Below the pieces are notes generated by a model. It did no database searches. It had not been told where the DNA came from and worked only from the letters and a program-made list of their open reading frames with translations. DNA of 64,000 nt from Paenalcaligenes suwonensis (GTDB lineage: Bacteria > Pseudomonadota > Gammaproteobacteria > Burkholderiales > Burkholderiaceae_B). Location: contig NZ_JAANPV010000010.1 in assembly GCF_011290505.1 (NCBI RefSeq), positions 62,001-126,000 of the forward strand, written 5' to 3'. The translations under genes were made by a program, and so were the position numbers. Shown in pieces: positions 10,192 through 18,332 of this stretch (positions are counted from its first letter, which is position 1; every line of letters begins with the position of its first letter).

Positions 10192-10650
10192 TTACTTAGC
10201 GAACCCTCGGCCAGTAGCACGGCCTGTGCTGGTGCAATCATTGCACAAGCCATACAACACCATGGTGTGGCTTTCCAGCTCGAAACCTAATTTATCCGCA
10301 ATTTTGTGCTGACGTTTTTCAATTTCAGGATCAGAGAACTCAACCACTTTGGCACAATTTGTGCAGATAAAGTGATCGTGGTGATCCCCATCGTTCAATT
10401 CAAATACCGCTTTACCACCATCAAACTGGCTACGCGCCAAAATACCGGCCTGCTCGAATTGAGTCAGCACACGATAGACCGTGGCTAAACCAATATCCAC
10501 GTCGTCGGCAATCAGCAAACGGTACACATCTTCCGCGCTTAAATGGCGCAGTTCTTGGGTATCGTCGTTGCGGCGAAAAATATCAAGAATCTTGAGGCGT
10601 GGGAATGTCGCCTTAAGCCCCATGCTTTTCAGTTCGTTTTGATCGTTCAT
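10192..10650 (-). CDS. fur: Ferric uptake regulator Fur
   Basis: 152 residues from the ATG at 10650 ([11 protein letters not shown]), the length expected of Fur; a longer frame upstream lacks homology. Winged helix with [13 protein letters not shown], metal-binding segment with [13 protein letters not shown] (CxxC), and a His-rich C-terminal part. Fe2+-dependent repressor of iron uptake genes. Divergent from bamE. A possible target site in this window lies before the esterase at 17.1 kb. Confidence 0.97.
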   Translation of the reverse strand: MNDQNELKSMGLKATFPRLKILDIFRRNDDTQELRHLSAEDVYRLLIADDVDIGLATVYRVLTQFEQAGILARSQFDGGKAVFELNDGDHHDHFICTNCAKVVEFSDPEIEKRQHKIADKLGFELESHTMVLYGLCNDCTSTGRATGRGFAK

Positions 10651-10747
10651 AGCTAAAATTAATATCTGAAAGGGGGAAGGATTCGTGGCCCATCTGGCAA
10701 CTTGCACCGACGGATTCCGAGATGACTTACATCGTAGCATAATGCAC

Positions 10748-10775
10748 GGTTGTACTACCTCATATCCCTTATAAT
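10748..10775 (+). promoter_or_regulatory. Candidate promoter of bamE
   Basis: A perfect TATAAT at 10770-10775 lies 33 bases before the bamE ATG. The best -35 (GGTTGT at 10748, 16-base spacer) is weak. The stretch 10651-10808 between fur and bamE holds no gene. Confidence 0.5.
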
Positions 10776-10808
10776 AACGATTTTATTTAACAAGAGCACG
10801 GTAAGCTG

Positions 10809-11291
10809 ATGAAAGCAAAAAACTACTCTTCTGTTCTACGCACGGGTGTTGCTGTGTGCTTCTCCGCACTATTACTGAGTGCTTGCGGCGGCACCAAGTG
10901 GGGATTCCCGTACAAAGCTGATATTCAGCAAGGTAACTGGATCACCTCTGAGCAGGTAGAACAACTGCGCGTCGGCATGACCCGTGAGCAAGTACGCTAC
11001 GTACTGGGCACTCCTACACTACAAGATATCTTCCACTCGGATCGTTGGGATTACCCCTACTACAACAAACCTGGCTACGGCGACGTACAGAAACGTTTGT
11101 TTACCGTTTGGTTCGATGGCAACACGGTGGTACGTTGGGATGGCGACACACAGCCTAACCATGAACCTTTCCAAAACCCCGCCACCATGGGGCCGGATAC
11201 ACCCAATGCCATTCAACAAGCTGTAGATGAAACCCCATTGGATGCCGAAAATCCCAATGTGACGGACAACTACCGCAGCCCTGATCAATAA
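10809..11291 (+). CDS. bamE: Outer-membrane assembly lipoprotein BamE (SmpA/OmlA family)
   Basis: 160 residues. Lipoprotein signal ending in LLLSAC, with the lipidated Cys at about residue 26, then the BamE domain (residues 45-115) with the family motif LRVGMTREQVRYVLGTP and DRWDYPYY. Subunit of the BAM complex that inserts beta-barrel proteins in the outer membrane. The C-terminal about 40 residues are Pro/Asn/Asp-rich and probably disordered. The fur-bamE-dapB order is conserved in related genera. Confidence 0.96.
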   Translation: MKAKNYSSVLRTGVAVCFSALLLSACGGTKWGFPYKADIQQGNWITSEQVEQLRVGMTREQVRYVLGTPTLQDIFHSDRWDYPYYNKPGYGDVQKRLFTVWFDGNTVVRWDGDTQPNHEPFQNPATMGPDTPNAIQQAVDETPLDAENPNVTDNYRSPDQ

Positions 11292-11306
11292 TTTCTGGAA
11301 TTTGTA

Positions 11307-12098
11307 ATGCGTATCGCCATTGCTGGAGCAAGCGGCCGTATGGGCCGCATGCTGATTGAAGCTGTACTAAACAGTAACGACATGACTCTTGCCGTTGCAC
11401 TGGATCATGCTGGCTCTACCTCTTTAGGCCACGATGCAGGTGCTTTTCTGGGTAAAACCACAGGCGTAGCCATTAGCGACGACCTCAATCAGTTGGCCAA
11501 TGCCGATTGCCTGATTGACTTCACTCGCCCTGAAGGCACCTTGGCACACCTAGATGCTTGTGTACGTCACAACACACAGTGTGTGATTGGCACTACCGGT
11601 TTTTCTGATGAAGAAAAAGCACGCATTCAACACGCCGCAGAGAAAGTTGCTGTGCTGTTTGCCCCCAACATGAGCGTAGGCGTGAACGCGACGTTAAAAC
11701 TGTTGGAAATGGCCGCAAAAATGCTGCAAAGTGGCTTTGATGTGGAAGTATTTGAAGCGCACCACCGTCATAAAGTGGATGCCCCATCAGGTACTGCGCT
11801 CGCCATGGGTGAAGCCGTTGCCAAGGTCTGGGACAAACCACTGGACGAGATCGCAGATTGGGCTCGCCATGGTCACACAGGCGCACGCAAAGAAGGCAAC
11901 ATTGGGTTTTCGGTAGTACGTGGCGGTGACATCATTGGCGACCACACCGTGTTTTTCTGCGGCGAAGGTGAGCGTATTGAGATCTCCCACCGCGCCAGCA
12001 ATCGTACTATCTATGCACAAGGCAGCCTTCGCGCTGCACGCTTTTTGAAAGGCAAGCAGCACGGCCTCTTCAATATGCAAGACGTACTGGCAGGCTAA
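11307..12098 (+). CDS. dapB: 4-hydroxy-tetrahydrodipicolinate reductase
   Basis: 263 residues. Reduces HTPA with NAD(P)H in lysine and diaminopimelate synthesis. Rossmann motif GASGRMGRM at the N-terminus and the catalytic/substrate signature [16 protein letters not shown] at about residues 150-165. Begins 15 bases after bamE on the same strand, so probably cotranscribed. Convergent with murB, the two stops being 9 bases apart. Confidence 0.98.
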   Translation: MRIAIAGASGRMGRMLIEAVLNSNDMTLAVALDHAGSTSLGHDAGAFLGKTTGVAISDDLNQLANADCLIDFTRPEGTLAHLDACVRHNTQCVIGTTGFSDEEKARIQHAAEKVAVLFAPNMSVGVNATLKLLEMAAKMLQSGFDVEVFEAHHRHKVDAPSGTALAMGEAVAKVWDKPLDEIADWARHGHTGARKEGNIGFSVVRGGDIIGDHTVFFCGEGERIEISHRASNRTIYAQGSLRAARFLKGKQHGLFNMQDVLAG

Positions 12099-12107
12099 CT
12101 GCCTAGT

Positions 12108-13112
12108 TTAGGCGTACAGCACAGGTTCTTGTTCCAGCTGTACGCCAAACTTCTGCTGTACATCCACCTGTATTTGCTGCGCTAAGTTCAGCACATCCTC
12201 TAACACTGCCCCACCGCAATTGGTCATCACCAACGCTTGGCGTGGGTGCATAGACACCGCACCAGCCGCCCGCCCTTTCCAGCCCGCTTGATCAATTAGC
12301 CAGCCTGCGGCAACTTTATACTTACCATCTGCCTGCGCATACGCCACCACATTGGGGTGCTGTGATCGCAAAAGCTCGAATTGCTCGGCGAGAACCACAG
12401 GGTTCTTAAAGAAACTACCAGCGTTGCCCACTTTAGTGGGATCAGGCAATTTAGTACGACGCACTTCACACACCGCATCAAAAATAGCCTTTGCTGTAGG
12501 TGCTGCTTGCAGTGATGCGTGATCACGCAAATCGGGGTACTGCAACAAGGGCTGCCAGGCTCTAGGCAACTTAAAACGAACGGCCACAATTAACCACGTA
12601 CCCGACTTCGCTCGTTTAAACATGCTGTCTCGGTACGAGAACTCGCACTCTTCCGCGCTAAATTCATGCAATTCACCTTCCAACAAATTCCACGCCAATA
12701 CACTGTGTACACGCTGGTCTAGCTCTAGACCATACGCACCAATATTTTGTACTGGTGCAGCCCCCACTGTGCCGGGAATTAAGGCTAAGTTCTCTAAGCC
12801 ATACCAACCCTGCTCTAAGGTATACGCCACAAAATCGTGCCACACCTCGCCCGCACAGGCTTCTATCAACCAGAAGTTATCGTGCTCACGCAATAACCGT
12901 ATACCTTTATTGGCTACCTGAATGGTCAGACCAGGTAAATTAGGAGGCACGATCACATTGCTTCCCCCACCTAACACTCGGTGTTGCGCAAACTCGTTAA
13001 TAGCCGTGCTTAGCTCTGGTAACTGAGACACTTGCTCAAACTTAAACAGTGTCTGCGCCACACAGGGCAGTCCAAAGGTATTACAGCGGGATAAATCGTG
13101 GTTATTCAACAT
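12108..13112 (-). CDS. murB: UDP-N-acetylenolpyruvoylglucosamine reductase
   Basis: 334 residues, type I MurB. FAD- and NADPH-dependent reduction of enolpyruvyl-UDP-GlcNAc to UDP-MurNAc in peptidoglycan synthesis. FAD-binding LGGGSNVI near residue 50, YGLENLALIPGTVGAAPVQN, the catalytic Ser in GNAGSFFKNP, and Glu in the C-terminal QLEQEPVL. The ATG at 13112 gives the full domain. Confidence 0.98.
   Translation of the reverse strand: MLNNHDLSRCNTFGLPCVAQTLFKFEQVSQLPELSTAINEFAQHRVLGGGSNVIVPPNLPGLTIQVANKGIRLLREHDNFWLIEACAGEVWHDFVAYTLEQGWYGLENLALIPGTVGAAPVQNIGAYGLELDQRVHSVLAWNLLEGELHEFSAEECEFSYRDSMFKRAKSGTWLIVAVRFKLPRAWQPLLQYPDLRDHASLQAAPTAKAIFDAVCEVRRTKLPDPTKVGNAGSFFKNPVVLAEQFELLRSQHPNVVAYAQADGKYKVAAGWLIDQAGWKGRAAGAVSMHPRQALVMTNCGGAVLEDVLNLAQQIQVDVQQKFGVQLEQEPVLYA
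12111..12146. other. Perfect 10-bp inverted repeat in the end of murB
   Basis: GGCGTACAGC (12111-12120) and GCTGTACGCC (12137-12146) enclose a 16-base loop at the 3' end of the murB coding sequence, just past the dapB stop. There is no T run. It may stabilise the 3' ends of both convergent transcripts or help end dapB. Confidence 0.45.
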
Positions 13113-13239
13113 AGTTAGGTGCGTTTGCCTGTCACGTCAGCAGATGAAGTACAACCCTGAGTATAAAACAGGTACTGCCCCACCTTCGCCGCACAACGGT
13201 GGTATCACACATTTATTTCAAATCATTTCTCAAAATTGC

Positions 13240-13269
13240 TTGACACATCAGTGTAAAAACAGCTATATT
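13240..13269 (+). promoter_or_regulatory. Strong sigma-70 promoter before the tRNA-Gly genes
   Basis: TTGACA at 13240-13245, an 18-base spacer, TATATT at 13264-13269. It lies about 150 bases before the first tRNA, implying a long 5' leader. The rest of 13113-13430 holds no gene I can recognise; the leader contains CTTGAT / GATCAAG arms near 13280-13300 that could fold. Confidence 0.65.
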
Positions 13270-13430
13270 CACTTTCTCGCTTGATTGAACACCAAACGAT
13301 CAAGCAGCCAAACAAACAGCAATGTATGTGCGGCATCGGTTAGATGAAGTAGTTTCGAAGTTCCAGCAAGACACTTGCAAAACAAAAGAAACCAACTTAT
13401 AATTCTAATCTTTCCTGAGAAGGAAAATAT

Positions 13431-13506
13431 GCGGGAATAGCTCAGTTGGTAGAGCGCAACCTTGCCAAGGTTGAGGTCGCGAGTTCGAGCCTCGTTTCCC
13501 GCTCCA
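13431..13506 (+). tRNA. tRNA-Gly (anticodon GCC), copy 1
   Basis: 76 bases with encoded CCA. Acceptor arm GCGGGAA/TTCCCGC, D arm AGCTCAGTTGGTAGAGC, anticodon stem AACCTT/AAGGTT with GCC at 13464-13466, and T arm GTTCGAGCC. Followed within 15 bases by an intrinsic terminator. Confidence 0.98.
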
Positions 13507-13518
13507 AATTCTTTAAAG

Positions 13519-13545
13519 AGCCCAAGCCATTGTTTGGGCTTTTTA
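13519..13545 (+). terminator. Intrinsic terminator after tRNA-Gly copy 1
   Basis: AGCCCAA and TTGGGCT arms with a short loop, followed by TTTTT. It separates the two tRNA genes, so copy 2 probably needs read-through or its own promoter in 13546-13618, where I see no clear one. Confidence 0.82.
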
Positions 13546-13618
13546 TATCAGCTAAGTTAGCACTAGTTAAAAACCTGAAAACAGGCAGCAGTGTTAATAA
13601 AGCAGGCAACGCTTAAAT

Positions 13619-13694
13619 GCGGGAATAGCTCAGTTGGTAGAGCGCAACCTTGCCAAGGTTGAGGTCGCGAGTTCGAGCCTCGTTTCCCGCTCCA
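13619..13694 (+). tRNA. tRNA-Gly (anticodon GCC), copy 2
   Basis: Identical over all 76 bases to the copy starting 188 bases upstream, including CCA. Same anticodon GCC. A duplication kept identical by gene conversion or of recent origin. Confidence 0.98.
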
Positions 13695-13698
13695 AATT

Positions 13699-13730
13699 AA
13701 AAAAGCCCAAACTTCGGTTTGGGCTTTTTT
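13699..13730 (+). terminator. Intrinsic terminator after tRNA-Gly copy 2
   Basis: AAAAAAGCCCAAAC and GTTTGGGCTTTTTT form a perfect stem closed by a TTCG tetraloop, with a T run. A very stable terminator. It shares the AGCCCAA core with the terminator after copy 1. The remaining 13731-13980, before the carrier gene, holds no gene. Confidence 0.93.
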
Positions 13731-13980
13731 GCGTTCAGAGTTACTTTGCTTACCCCTTTCTTTTATACCCTTCACTCACAACAATTCTTTAAAAAATAAA
13801 GAGATACAAGGGTTTCTACTATTGTTCAGCATATTGTCAGTATGAGCTAATAAAAAAGTCACAACCCAAAGCAATGGCTGTAATTCCCCTCTAGTAGTAC
13901 ACACTTTTCTTTGTGTCGTTCTCAAAAGACCACGTCATCGCAGCATAGTGACGTCATTCATCACTCTAGGAGGAGGCTGT

Positions 13981-15657
13981 ATGAGTGCAATCGTACTAGT
14001 AGTTATAGGCTTAGGCGCTATGTGTCTAGGCTATGTGTTTTACTCACGTTTTATTGCTGAAAAAATCTACAAATTAGACGATAACCGCCCCACTCCGGCC
14101 CATGAGTTTGAGGATGGTATAGACTTTGTGCCCACCAATAAATTTGTGTTATGGGGACACCACTTTACGTCTGTTGCTGGTGCAGCCCCCATTGTAGGCC
14201 CGGCCATCGCTGTGATTTGGGGATGGCTTCCCGCATTTCTTTGGGTCACCTTTGGGACAATCTTTTTTGCTGGCATACACGACTTCGGAGCCATTTGGGC
14301 CAGCATTCGCAACAAAGCCAAATCGGTAGGAGCACTTACTGGTGACGTAGTAGGAAAACGAGCACGCTCCATTTTCATGATCGTCATCTTCCTGGTGCTG
14401 CTCATGGTTAATGCAGTGTTCGGCGTAGTTATTGCCGGATTGCTGATTAATAACCCCGGTTCTGTTGTACCTGTTTGGGGAGCCATCGCGGTTGCCTTTG
14501 TCATTGGACAAGCCATTTATCGCTTTAAGCTGAATTTAGCTATCGTGTCGTTTATAGGCGTATGTGCTTTGTATTGGCTAATCTATATAGGCCCAAGCGT
14601 CCCCGTCACCTTACCCGAACAAGTCATGGGCTTAGGTCCTAGTGCAATATGGATATTACTGCTATTTGCCTATGCTGCCATTGCCTCCTTATTGCCTGTG
14701 TGGATGCTATTACAACCCAGAGACTACATAAACGGCCTACAGCTCTTTGTTGGCCTCGCCCTGCTCTATGTAGCCGTATTATTTAGCAATCCCACCATGG
14801 TTGCTCCGATGATCAACTCTGATGTACCTGCTGGTACGCCATCCTTAATCCCCCTCTTATTTGTCACTATCGCATGTGGCGCTATTTCAGGCTTCCACGG
14901 ACTAGTCTCATCCGGCACTACCTCCAAACAGCTAAACCGTGAACGTGATGGCCGTTTTGTGGGCTATTTCGGAGCTATAGGTGAAGGCGCTCTAGCTCTA
15001 GCGGCAATCGTCGCGGCATCTGCTGGTTTTGCTTCGCTAGCTGAGTGGAAAAGCATTTACCACTCTTTTGGTCAAGGCGGCGTCAATGCATTTGTTCAAG
15101 GTGGAGCAAACATTCTTCATGCAGGCATAGGCATTAGTCCTGAAATTTCAGCCACCATGCTCACGGTGATGGCTGCCTTATTTGCCGGCACGACGATGGA
15201 CACAGGCCTACGCCTACAACGCTATATTTTCCAAGAGTGGGGTGAGATCTATAACATCAAATGGATGGGTAAAGCCCTTCCTGCCACCTTCCTATCCGTT
15301 TTTACATGCTTGATTTTGGCTTTTGGTGCTGGCGGCGCCAGCGGTTCTGGTGGCTTAATTATCTGGCCCCTGTTTGGCACCACAAACCAATTACTGGCTG
15401 GGCTAACTCTACTGGTCATCGCCGTGATGCTAGTGCGACAAAAGTCTCCGTCCATCTACGTAACTGCCCCATTATCGTTTGTTCTTGTAATGACCTTAGC
15501 TGCACTATTAATCCAATTACGTGACTTCTACCTGAAAGAAAACTGGTTCTTATTTTCGCTGGATCTCATTGTGTTAATAGCGGCTATTCTCGTTACCCTA
15601 GAGTGTGTATCGGTGCTCCGCAAAGAGAAACGAGTAGCTGCCGCGACCCCTTCCTAA
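13981..15657 (+). CDS. cstA: CstA-family carrier (carbon starvation / pyruvate-peptide transporter)
   Basis: 558 residues from the ATG at 13981, which has a very strong AGGAGGAGG site 7 bases upstream; the frame 11 codons further up is unlikely. Many hydrophobic segments along the whole length (about 13-16), with the CstA signatures FGTIFFAGIHDFGA, GFHGLVSSGTTSKQ and GTTMDTGLRLQRY. E. coli CstA and BtsT are about 700 residues, so this is the shorter form. Family members import pyruvate or peptides at the inner membrane. Followed by a small Cys-Cys protein and an ArsA-like ATPase on the same strand, a linkage that suggests one functional unit. Confidence 0.92.
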   Translation: MSAIVLVVIGLGAMCLGYVFYSRFIAEKIYKLDDNRPTPAHEFEDGIDFVPTNKFVLWGHHFTSVAGAAPIVGPAIAVIWGWLPAFLWVTFGTIFFAGIHDFGAIWASIRNKAKSVGALTGDVVGKRARSIFMIVIFLVLLMVNAVFGVVIAGLLINNPGSVVPVWGAIAVAFVIGQAIYRFKLNLAIVSFIGVCALYWLIYIGPSVPVTLPEQVMGLGPSAIWILLLFAYAAIASLLPVWMLLQPRDYINGLQLFVGLALLYVAVLFSNPTMVAPMINSDVPAGTPSLIPLLFVTIACGAISGFHGLVSSGTTSKQLNRERDGRFVGYFGAIGEGALALAAIVAASAGFASLAEWKSIYHSFGQGGVNAFVQGGANILHAGIGISPEISATMLTVMAALFAGTTMDTGLRLQRYIFQEWGEIYNIKWMGKALPATFLSVFTCLILAFGAGGASGSGGLIIWPLFGTTNQLLAGLTLLVIAVMLVRQKSPSIYVTAPLSFVLVMTLAALLIQLRDFYLKENWFLFSLDLIVLIAAILVTLECVSVLRKEKRVAAATPS

Positions 15658-15672
15658 GTTCTACCTTCAACT

Positions 15673-15701
15673 TACAGCCCTGCTTTTACAGTGGGGCTGT
15701 A
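15673..15701 (+). other. Intercistronic hairpin after cstA
   Basis: TACAGCCC (15673-15680) and GGGCTGTA (15694-15701) can pair around a 13-base loop. No T run follows; the ribosome site of the next gene (AAAGGA) starts just after. It could protect the cstA mRNA end or set the ratio between carrier and small protein. Confidence 0.45.
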
Positions 15702-15713
15702 TAAAGGACAGCG

Positions 15714-15992
15714 ATGAAAGAATCCTTTACCCGCTTGACCCACTGGTGCAAACAAGCCAGCGCCTTGGGAGAAAGCTATTACAACGCCCCCTATCGTGCC
15801 GCCATTGCTCGCGCCAAACGCGAGGAGGAGGACCTATTTATGTTATTAGTATTTTCTGAAATGATGGGAGTACCCAACCCAGCATCATGGTACACGCTAG
15901 AGCTGCAGCCTTTACTATTACAGCGTTTTCACAGTTGGCATACCCGCATGGGGATGGAACGTTCCCCTCTTGATCATTTCCGCTGCTGCTGA
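15714..15992 (+). CDS. Small CstA-associated protein ending in Cys-Cys (cory-CC-star type)
   Basis: 92 residues, good ribosome site (AAAGGACAGCG). Soluble and partly charged; key stretches are ESYYNAPYRAAIARAKREEE, DLFMLLVFSEMMGVPNP, WYTLELQP and a C-terminus that ends FRCC directly before the stop. From memory this matches a small family named cory-CC-star for its terminal Cys-Cys-stop and seen beside CstA and ArsA/Get3-like ATPases; I cannot check that here. No signal peptide or membrane helix is evident. The terminal cysteines suggest metal binding, disulfide formation or a handle for the neighbouring ATPase. Function unknown. Confidence 0.82.
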   Translation: MKESFTRLTHWCKQASALGESYYNAPYRAAIARAKREEEDLFMLLVFSEMMGVPNPASWYTLELQPLLLQRFHSWHTRMGMERSPLDHFRCC

Positions 15993-16000
15993 GCCTACCT

Positions 16001-17026
16001 ATGCTAAATATTGACGAATTACTCACCACTCGCCGGCTGATTCTCTTGGGTGGTAAAGGCGGTGTAGGTAAAACGACCATGTCATCCGCATTAGCGGTGC
16101 TAGCCGCCACGGCTGAGCGTAACGTGCTGCTAGTATCTACTGACCCAGCCCACAGCTTAAGTGATGCCTTTGGTCGTCACATTGGTGATCACACCACCAT
16201 GCTAGCTCCTCAGCTATGGGCACTAGAAATAGATCCCGACAAAGAAGCCGATGCCTACTTAGAAAGGGTGTTGGCACAAATGCGGCGCTATGCCGGTCCC
16301 GATCAAATTCACGAATTACAGCGCCAACTGCAACTAAGCAGACAATCCCCAGGGGCACAAGAAGCCGCACTATTAGAAAGGCTAGCTAAAGTAATAGAAG
16401 AAGGCCTACAAAACTATGATACTGTCATCTTAGACACAGCCCCTACTGGCCACACACTGCGTTTACTCAGCCTGCCTGAAGTAATGGCTGCTTGGACTGA
16501 CGGGCTACTACGACACAACAAACGCTCACAACACTTAGCCTCTGTACTCCAGCATTTAACCCCATCACGTAGTATAGAGAGCTTAACCAGTGACCCCAGC
16601 CAACACCACAGCGCCGAATTCGACAGCAAAGATGCAGAGTTACTCAGCACATTGCTTCGTAGACAGCAGCTATTTAATCGTACGCGCAGGCGATTACATG
16701 ACAGCGAAACCACAGCATTCGTTTTTGTGTTAACCCCAGAACGATTACCTATTCTAGAAACAGAACGAGCCGTACAAGCTCTCACGTCACAAAACATTCC
16801 GGTGGCTGGATTGATAGTGAACCGTCTCCTACCAGCAATGGATGACAGTAACTTCTGGGCTCATAGACGCCAACAGCAAGAAAAGCATATGGTGGACTTA
16901 CATCAACGCCTACCTACGTTACCGCGCTGCCTCGTATCGCTACAAGAGGACGATATTGTTGGTGTAGACGCACTACAAGTGCTGGGTAAACACTTGACTA
17001 CTAACCCTGTAAATACGGCTGACTAA
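16001..17026 (+). CDS. ArsA/Get3-family ATPase linked to CstA
   Basis: 341 residues, a single ATPase unit. Deviant Walker A GGKGGVGKTT (residues 17-26, with the signature Lys 19), switch I DPAHSLSDAF (48-57), a PGAQE segment (117-121) like the adenosine-loop region of Get3, and switch II DTAPTGHTLRLL (145-156). This places it with ArsA, Get3/TRC40 and related dimeric ATPases. No arsenic genes are near. It starts 8 bases after the Cys-Cys protein, so the three genes are very probably one operon. It may energise or assemble the carrier, or handle the small protein's C-terminus; that is inference. Confidence 0.9.
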   Translation: MLNIDELLTTRRLILLGGKGGVGKTTMSSALAVLAATAERNVLLVSTDPAHSLSDAFGRHIGDHTTMLAPQLWALEIDPDKEADAYLERVLAQMRRYAGPDQIHELQRQLQLSRQSPGAQEAALLERLAKVIEEGLQNYDTVILDTAPTGHTLRLLSLPEVMAAWTDGLLRHNKRSQHLASVLQHLTPSRSIESLTSDPSQHHSAEFDSKDAELLSTLLRRQQLFNRTRRRLHDSETTAFVFVLTPERLPILETERAVQALTSQNIPVAGLIVNRLLPAMDDSNFWAHRRQQQEKHMVDLHQRLPTLPRCLVSLQEDDIVGVDALQVLGKHLTTNPVNTAD

Positions 17027-17077
17027 AAACTCGCATTCACACATTGATTCACTCTATTGCCATCGTTTGCGCTCATT

Positions 17078-17096
17078 AATGTAATAATAATCACTT
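17078..17096 (+). promoter_or_regulatory. Possible Fur box before the esterase
   Basis: The A/T-rich AATGTAATAATAATCACTT, 28 bases before the esterase start, resembles betaproteobacterial Fur boxes but departs from a clean 7-1-7 pattern. The iron-esterase relation of the downstream protein makes it plausible. Confidence 0.35.
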
Positions 17097-17123
17097 CCAT
17101 TCTCAAATTAAGAATAGCTGCTA

Positions 17124-18011
17124 ATGATTGTATTACGCCGTCTTCTCGTTAGTGTGACCACCCTATTTTTAGCTTATGCCACAGCTACCACAGCACAAAC
17201 CAACACTACTTCTATCGCGGACCAAGAACTAGACACCTATAGATTTGAAACCTTCACGTTATCGTCTGACGATGGCGAGCGTCATTACAAGGTGCAAGTA
17301 GGCATCCCGAAACGCCCCGCTCCTGCTACAGGTTTTCCGGTGATCTACATGCTGGATGGTAATGCGGCACTGACCAATATCGATACAACTGACTTGGCTG
17401 CGATGGATGCGTTGTCACCCACTGTTTTGGTGGCTATTGGTTACGACGTTGAGGGTAGCCATGATACCAATGCACGTGCTTACGACTACACTCCCCCTGT
17501 TTTTAAAGACGGGGTTGAACAGCGCGACGTAGAGGTTCGTGGTCGGCGTGGAGGCGGCGCAGAGGTGTTTGTGAACTTTATCGAAACACGCATTAAACCA
17601 GAGGTGGACTTGCGTGCACCTACCGACCATTCTCGCCAAACTTTGTGGGGGCATTCTTATGGTGGGCTGTTTACGATGTACACCTTATTTACTCATCCCA
17701 ACTTATACCAACGCTATGTCGCAGGTGATCCATCGCTGTGGTGGTATGACGGCCTGTTGGTCAACACCATCGCTACAGCCTTTAACCCCAATGATGCTCT
17801 AGATAAAGAAATTCTGGTTATGGAAGGCGGCAATCGTTCTGCCAGTAGATCAGCGAACGACTCCCGCACCAGTTGGTCGGCTAAAGACATCGCTCATGAC
17901 TTGCAAAAAGCGGGGGTGAATATCGTGTATGAGAATTTCGTGGATTTACATCACGGCCAAATGTTAGGCGCATCCTTAAAACCTGCTCTGCGCCTTGCCG
18001 CTAAACGCTAA
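17124..18011 (+). CDS. Secreted alpha/beta-hydrolase of the esterase D / IroE type
   Basis: 295 residues. N-terminal signal peptide (hydrophobic segment up to about residue 24, AxA-like cut at TTAQ). Putative-esterase fold with VIYMLDGNAAL, the nucleophile elbow GHSYGG (Ser about residue 178), GDPSLWW, and a likely catalytic His in DLHHGQM near the C-terminus. Closest in look to periplasmic siderophore esterases such as IroE and BesA, which hydrolyse trilactone siderophores; substrate not proven. A possible Fur box lies upstream and a terminator downstream, so it is a single-gene unit. Confidence 0.82.
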   Translation: MIVLRRLLVSVTTLFLAYATATTAQTNTTSIADQELDTYRFETFTLSSDDGERHYKVQVGIPKRPAPATGFPVIYMLDGNAALTNIDTTDLAAMDALSPTVLVAIGYDVEGSHDTNARAYDYTPPVFKDGVEQRDVEVRGRRGGGAEVFVNFIETRIKPEVDLRAPTDHSRQTLWGHSYGGLFTMYTLFTHPNLYQRYVAGDPSLWWYDGLLVNTIATAFNPNDALDKEILVMEGGNRSASRSANDSRTSWSAKDIAHDLQKAGVNIVYENFVDLHHGQMLGASLKPALRLAAKR

Positions 18012-18025
18012 ACGGCATAACTCCT

Positions 18026-18058
18026 AAAAATCCAGCACTCACCCTGCTGGATTTTTTT
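18026..18058 (+). terminator. Intrinsic terminator after the esterase
   Basis: AAAAATCCAGCA and TGCTGGATTTTTTT form a perfect stem with a 7-base loop and a T run. Confidence 0.93.
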
Positions 18059-18070
18059 ATGGCCTCTAGC

Positions 18071-18087
18071 GGTGCACAGAGTGCACC
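18071..18087 (+). promoter_or_regulatory. MhpR-type operator upstream of mhpB
   Basis: GGTGCACAGAGTGCACC is a perfect 7-3-7 palindrome. The E. coli MhpR operator is, from memory, GGTGCACCTGGTGCACA, sharing the GGTGCAC half-site and the 17-bp length. Its centre (18079) is about 59 bases before the start point predicted by the promoter at 18103-18131, close to the -58 I recall for E. coli. An mhpR-like gene lies downstream of mhpC. Confidence 0.75.
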
Positions 18088-18102
18088 TGCAAACAACTAT
18101 TT

Positions 18103-18131
18103 TTGTGTGCTATCACGGCCATCCATAAAAT
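18103..18131 (+). promoter_or_regulatory. Candidate mhpBDC promoter
   Basis: TTGTGT at 18103-18108, a 17-base spacer, TAAAAT at 18126-18131. The weak -35 fits an activator-dependent promoter. Leader to mhpB is about 195 bases; I see no gene in 18132-18332. Confidence 0.55.
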
Positions 18132-18332
18132 CAGTTCATACAAAGACGAGTGTGCCTACGCACATTCCACAACCAAGATACCGAGACAGAAATGACGCCC
18201 TCTTGCCTGCAAGTGGCGATACACCTTGCGGCATAAAGCGCGTTTACTTTCCTACCTCATTACCTAACAAGCCATTCTGAATCGGCGCCCATGATGGAGA
18301 CCGCCGAGTCAGCCCCGAAATCTGGAGATTCT

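Noticed and set aside
13563-13775. 70-codon minus-strand frame across tRNA-Gly copy 2
   Set aside because: It runs through a tRNA and its terminator and has no ribosome site.
14067-14516. 149-codon frame opposite cstA
   Set aside because: Antisense shadow of a membrane carrier; low-complexity Ser/Thr/Met/Pro translation.
16001-17026. Arsenic-resistance ATPase ArsA
   Set aside because: The protein has one ATPase unit, and there are no arsB, arsC, arsD or arsR genes nearby; the fixed neighbours are cstA and the Cys-Cys protein.
18059-18280. 73-codon frame before mhpB
   Set aside because: It begins right at the esterase terminator, covers the mhp operator and promoter, and shows no homology or ribosome site.
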